NCBI GenBank assembly: GCA_905211955.1 | Contig: CAJMCT010000064.1 | Coordinates: forward strand, 1 to 5,847 | DNA from: an uncultured Eubacteriales bacterium | Lineage (GTDB): Bacteria > Bacillota > Clostridia > Christensenellales > Borkfalkiaceae | DNA: 5,847 nt | Direction of reading: 5' to 3' | Shown: piece after piece, positions 4,456 to 5,847 of the stretch | How the letters are laid out: every line of letters starts with the position of its first letter | Position numbering within the stretch: the stretch's first letter is position 1 | Made by a program: the position numbers and the translations under genes | Notes under the pieces: model-generated | The model's input: only the letters and a program-made list of their open reading frames with translations | The model's database searches: none | What the model was told of the DNA's origin: nothing

Positions 4456-5847
4456 TTTCTTCCCTCAATAATTTCTATTATAGTATCTTTGTCATTGTAA
4501 AAATGTTTTATACCGAGAATCTCTTGATACTTTTCGCTTCCCTTTCCAGCAATTAATACTACGTCCCCTTTTTTTGCTAAATTTAAGGCATACCTAATAC
4601 CTTCCGTTCTATCTTGAACGAGAACGTAGTTTTTATTTTTTTGCAAAATGCCTTCTTCAATTTGTCTTATTATTTCCATTGGCTCTTCATATCTTGGATT
4701 GTCGGACGTTATAACAGTAAAATCAGCAAACTCACCGCTAATTTTACCCATTTCTTCTCTTTTTCCATTATCCCTATTACCACCGCAACCAAAAACGCAA
4801 ATTAGTTTTTTATTTGTTAGTGGTTTTAATGTTTTTAAAACTTTTTTTAATCCGTCGGGAGTATGCGCATAATCTAGGTAAACTGAATACTCCCCGCCAT
4901 ACACTTTTTCAAGCCTTCCACTAATGCTTTTTATATCGTTAACCCCGTCTACCGCGCATTTAGGCGATATTCCGACAAGACAAACGGCAGTTAAAGCGGA
5001 CAAAGTATTATAAACGTTAAAGTTACCCAACATCTCGTTTTTAACGTCATATATACAGTCGAAAAGATTGACGACAAAACTCGTTCCGTTTATTCTTTCT
5101 TTAATTTTTATAGCAAAAACGTCGGCGGGATTTTTTAACCCGTAAGTTATAACGTTTTTGTAATTTTTATAAATTTCCTTACCAACTTCATCATCAATAT
5201 TTGAAACGATATATCTACATTTTAAGTTTTCAAATAAACTAAGTTTTGCCCTTTTATATTCGTTCATATCGCCAAAAAAATCCAAGTGGTCACGTGTTAA
5301 ATTTGTAAATATCCCAACGTCAAACGTTAAACCTTCAAGTTTTTTTAAATATAGTGCGTGCGCGGACACTTCCATAGCAACGACTTTTACGCCTTTATTA
5401 ACCATATTAGAAAATATTCTATGAAGTTCTAAGGGGTCTGGGGTAGTGAGCGTGCTTTCTTCTTCTACGCCGTCATAAAACACCCCTAAAGTGCCAATAA
5501 TACCGCATTTTACCCCTGATTTCTCTAAAACGTTCTTTATTAAATGCGTCGTTGTTGTTTTACCGTTTGTTCCCGTCACACCTATAATTTTAAGTTTTTT
5601 ATCCGCATGTCCATAAAAATTTCCTGCTATAATAGGCATTGCAAGACGAGTATCTTTAACTATTATTTGGGTTAGGTTAGTATCTAACTCTTTTTCGGTT
5701 ATAACGGCAACAGCGCCGTATTTTTCCACTTGCTTTATAAAGTTATGGCTATCGTAGTTTTGCCCGCTTAAACATATAAAAAGCGTGCCAGAAGTCACCG
5801 AATTACTATCAATTTTTACGTCAACTATATTGACGTTTAAGTTGCCT
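4452..5847 (-). CDS. murE: UDP-N-acetylmuramoyl-tripeptide synthetase MurE, probably meso-diaminopimelate-adding (5' end cut by window edge)
   Basis: MurE is the cytoplasmic ATP-dependent ligase that adds the third stem-peptide residue to UDP-MurNAc-L-Ala-D-Glu. The frame stays open to the right edge. A GTG at 5798 begins a 448-residue frame, but 16 more codons upstream (GNLNVNIVDVKIDSNS) continue the N-terminal domain, so that GTG is internal and perhaps 20-30 residues are missing. In numbering from that GTG, motifs are LFICLSG (6-12), P-loop GTNGKTT (76-82), LTTPDP (117-122), EVSAHAL (143-149), FTNLTRDHLDF (164-174), Lys185 aligned with the carbamoylated lysine, GNFNVYN (258-264), GRLEKV (294-299), DYAHTPDGL (309-317) and GCGGNRDNGKR (337-347). 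DNPR (366-369; bases 4692-4703) is the meso-DAP recognition motif; lysine-adding enzymes differ there. Several UDP-substrate-side residues deviate: DSN instead of DSR, and VSAHA with a later Lys. It overlaps mraY by 4 nt and is the most upstream gene seen. Confidence 0.96.
   Translation of the reverse strand, partial: GNLNVNIVDVKIDSNSVTSGTLFICLSGQNYDSHNFIKQVEKYGAVAVITEKELDTNLTQIIVKDTRLAMPIIAGNFYGHADKKLKIIGVTGTNGKTTTTHLIKNVLEKSGVKCGIIGTLGVFYDGVEEESTLTTPDPLELHRIFSNMVNKGVKVVAMEVSAHALYLKKLEGLTFDVGIFTNLTRDHLDFFGDMNEYKRAKLSLFENLKCRYIVSNIDDEVGKEIYKNYKNVITYGLKNPADVFAIKIKERINGTSFVVNLFDCIYDVKNEMLGNFNVYNTLSALTAVCLVGISPKCAVDGVNDIKSISGRLEKVYGGEYSVYLDYAHTPDGLKKVLKTLKPLTNKKLICVFGCGGNRDNGKREEMGKISGEFADFTVITSDNPRYEEPMEIIRQIEEGILQKNKNYVLVQDRTEGIRYALNLAKKGDVVLIAGKGSEKYQEILGIKHFYNDKDTIIEIIEGRN
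4462..4466 (-). promoter_or_regulatory. Ribosome binding site of mraY, at a TTGA stop/start overlap
   Basis: The minus strand reads GAGGG, 6 nt before the TTG at 4455, within the last codons of murE. The start and the murE TGA stop overlap as TTGA (4452-4455). The layout closely matches that at the murD/ftsW junction and supports TTG as the true start. Confidence 0.7.
5551..5579 (-). repeat. 29-bp perfect repeat, murE copy (P-loop codons)
   Basis: This is the partner of 3102-3130 in murD. Protein conservation of the Mur-ligase P-loop explains the amino acids, but not the identical choice at every third position. Confidence 0.9.

Noticed and set aside
4614..4872. Two overlapping plus-strand open frames within murE
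   Set aside because: They overlap each other and lie opposite the DNPR and GCGGNRDNGKR motif region of MurE, so neither is likely to be real.
5796..5798. GTG at 5798 as the murE start
   Set aside because: The frame continues upstream with sequence that fits the MurE N-terminal domain (DSN aligned with DSR), there is no ribosome binding site before the GTG, and the protein would lack part of its first domain.

Overview
The window holds five genes, all on the minus strand, from a bacterial division and cell-wall (dcw) cluster. In transcription order (right to left) they are murE, mraY, murD, ftsW and murA. The DNA is AT-rich, roughly 35-40% G+C in the lines I sampled. It uses the standard code: TGA is a stop and Trp is TGG. 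TTG starts and strong purine-rich ribosome binding sites are used. Gene order and protein character suggest an anaerobe of the Bacillota (Clostridia-like), but this is inference; nothing in the window fixes the genus.

Layout: murE (4452 to the right edge) is open at its 5' end and lacks perhaps 20-30 N-terminal residues. mraY (3472-4455) overlaps it by 4 nt. murD (2123-3463) follows after 8 nt, with its ribosome binding site touching the mraY stop. ftsW (1008-2126) overlaps murD by 4 nt. murA (1-951) follows after a 56-nt gap and runs off the left edge, lacking about 100 C-terminal residues. Nothing plausible is encoded on the plus strand; the open frames there are shadows of these genes. There is no RNA gene, mobile element, CRISPR array or clear terminator.

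Together the genes cover much of peptidoglycan precursor synthesis and use. MurA commits UDP-GlcNAc to the pathway, MurD adds D-Glu and MurE adds the third residue (a DNPR motif predicts meso-diaminopimelate). MraY then moves the MurNAc-pentapeptide to undecaprenyl phosphate to make lipid I, and FtsW polymerises lipid II at the septum. murF is not between murE and mraY, and murG, which commonly follows ftsW/spoVE, is replaced by murA.

This is essentially ordinary core-genome sequence; I see no undescribed system. The points worth a second look are two matching TTGA stop/start couplings, a 29-bp perfect repeat shared by the murD and murE P-loops, altered motifs in FtsW and MurE, an orphan ribosome-binding-like site at the end of ftsW, and a marked excess of the palindrome AACGTT.
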